Below, in pieces: positions 5,728-5,838 of a stretch of DNA of 5,838 nt. The DNA lies in assembly GCA_023262245.1 (NCBI GenBank), contig JALRDC010000080.1, forward strand, positions 1-5,838. Reading direction: 5' to 3'. Below the pieces are notes generated by a model. It saw nothing but the letters and a program-made list of their open reading frames with translations, did not search any database and was not told the origin of the DNA. The translations under genes and the position numbers were made by a program. Origin of the DNA: Flavobacteriaceae bacterium (GTDB taxonomy: Bacteria > Bacteroidota > Bacteroidia > Flavobacteriales > Flavobacteriaceae). How positions within the stretch are numbered: the first letter of the stretch is position 1; each line of letters starts with the position of its first letter.

Positions 5728-5838
5728 TTACAGCGTACGATCTGTTTATCTCTGCTGATCTTTTGGCCAGATAGCTTTGAATCTTTGGGTTCTGCATTAG
5801 TCTATATGCTTCCTGTCTAGCATGTTTGGGTGCGTAGC
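5696..5838 (-). CDS. Probable phage terminase small subunit, internal fragment joined to rpoD
   Basis: The frame is open from the right edge to a TGA at 5696-5698. It reads YAPKHARQEAYRLMQNPKIQ and then SYLAKRSAEINRSYAVTK before running into rpoD sequence out of frame (HNYVRRDR). The pattern G/A-YxPKxAxxxAxRLxxNPxIQxYL is characteristic of the helix-turn-helix part of terminase small subunits, which recognise phage DNA ends for packaging. Only the end of that motif and the start of the following region are present, because the 5' part lies beyond the window edge. Likely homology ends near 5723-5728; the last codons come from rpoD DNA. GC over 5731-5838 is about 44% by hand count, against about 34% for the rpoD fragment. 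I recognised the family by eye, without a database search. Confidence 0.6.
   Translation of the reverse strand, partial: YAPKHARQEAYRLMQNPKIQSYLAKRSAEINRSYAVTKHNYVRRDR
5719..5732. other. Breakpoint between rpoD and terminase-like sequence
   Basis: RpoD-like coding ends at about 5727 and terminase-like coding, on the same strand but in another frame, ends at about 5723-5728. The two meet within a few bases around GTGTTTGGTTACAG. No insertion-sequence end, target-site duplication or integrase is visible. The simplest reading is a join between two unrelated DNA molecules, real or artefactual. Confidence 0.6.

Overview
The window looks like a chromosomal piece of a low-GC member of the Bacteroidota, most likely Flavobacteriia. 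The evidence is AT-rich intergenic DNA, a tRNA without an encoded CCA end, an OmpA-type porin carrying thrombospondin type 3 repeats, and a RpoD C-terminus of the flavobacterial type. Both edges cut through genes (a tRNA at the left, a phage-like gene at the right), so this may be a complete small contig.

Layout on the + strand. Positions 1-48 are the 3' half of a tRNA, best read as tRNA-Arg(TCG). Positions 222-3227 encode a 1001-residue three-domain protein: an APH/hydroxylysine-kinase-like phosphotransferase, then an M23 (LytM-fold) zinc peptidase domain, then a class III PLP aminotransferase/ammonia-phospholyase-like domain. Key catalytic residues are intact in all three. Positions 3298-3474 encode a 58-residue single-pass membrane protein. 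Positions 3563-4885 encode a secreted 440-residue OmpA-family outer-membrane protein with five Ca-binding TSP3-type repeats and a C-terminal peptidoglycan-binding domain.

Layout on the - strand. Positions 4882-5532 encode ribulose-phosphate 3-epimerase (rpe). It converges on the OmpA-family gene, and both stop codons share one TTAA. A strong intrinsic terminator (about 5556-5584) lies upstream of rpe and ends the transcript of the next gene. That gene is the last 45 codons of the housekeeping sigma factor rpoD (5590-5727). RpoD homology stops abruptly at about 5727. Beyond it, to the window end, the same strand in another frame encodes what looks like part of a phage terminase small subunit. 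Local GC rises from about 34% to about 44% across the join.

The two results most worth attention are the kinase/M23/aminotransferase fusion and the rpoD/terminase junction. The fusion suggests phosphorylation of an amino alcohol followed by phosphate elimination, with an unexplained peptidase domain in the same chain. The junction is either an assembly chimera or a genuine break in an essential gene. The remaining genes look like ordinary housekeeping or envelope functions.
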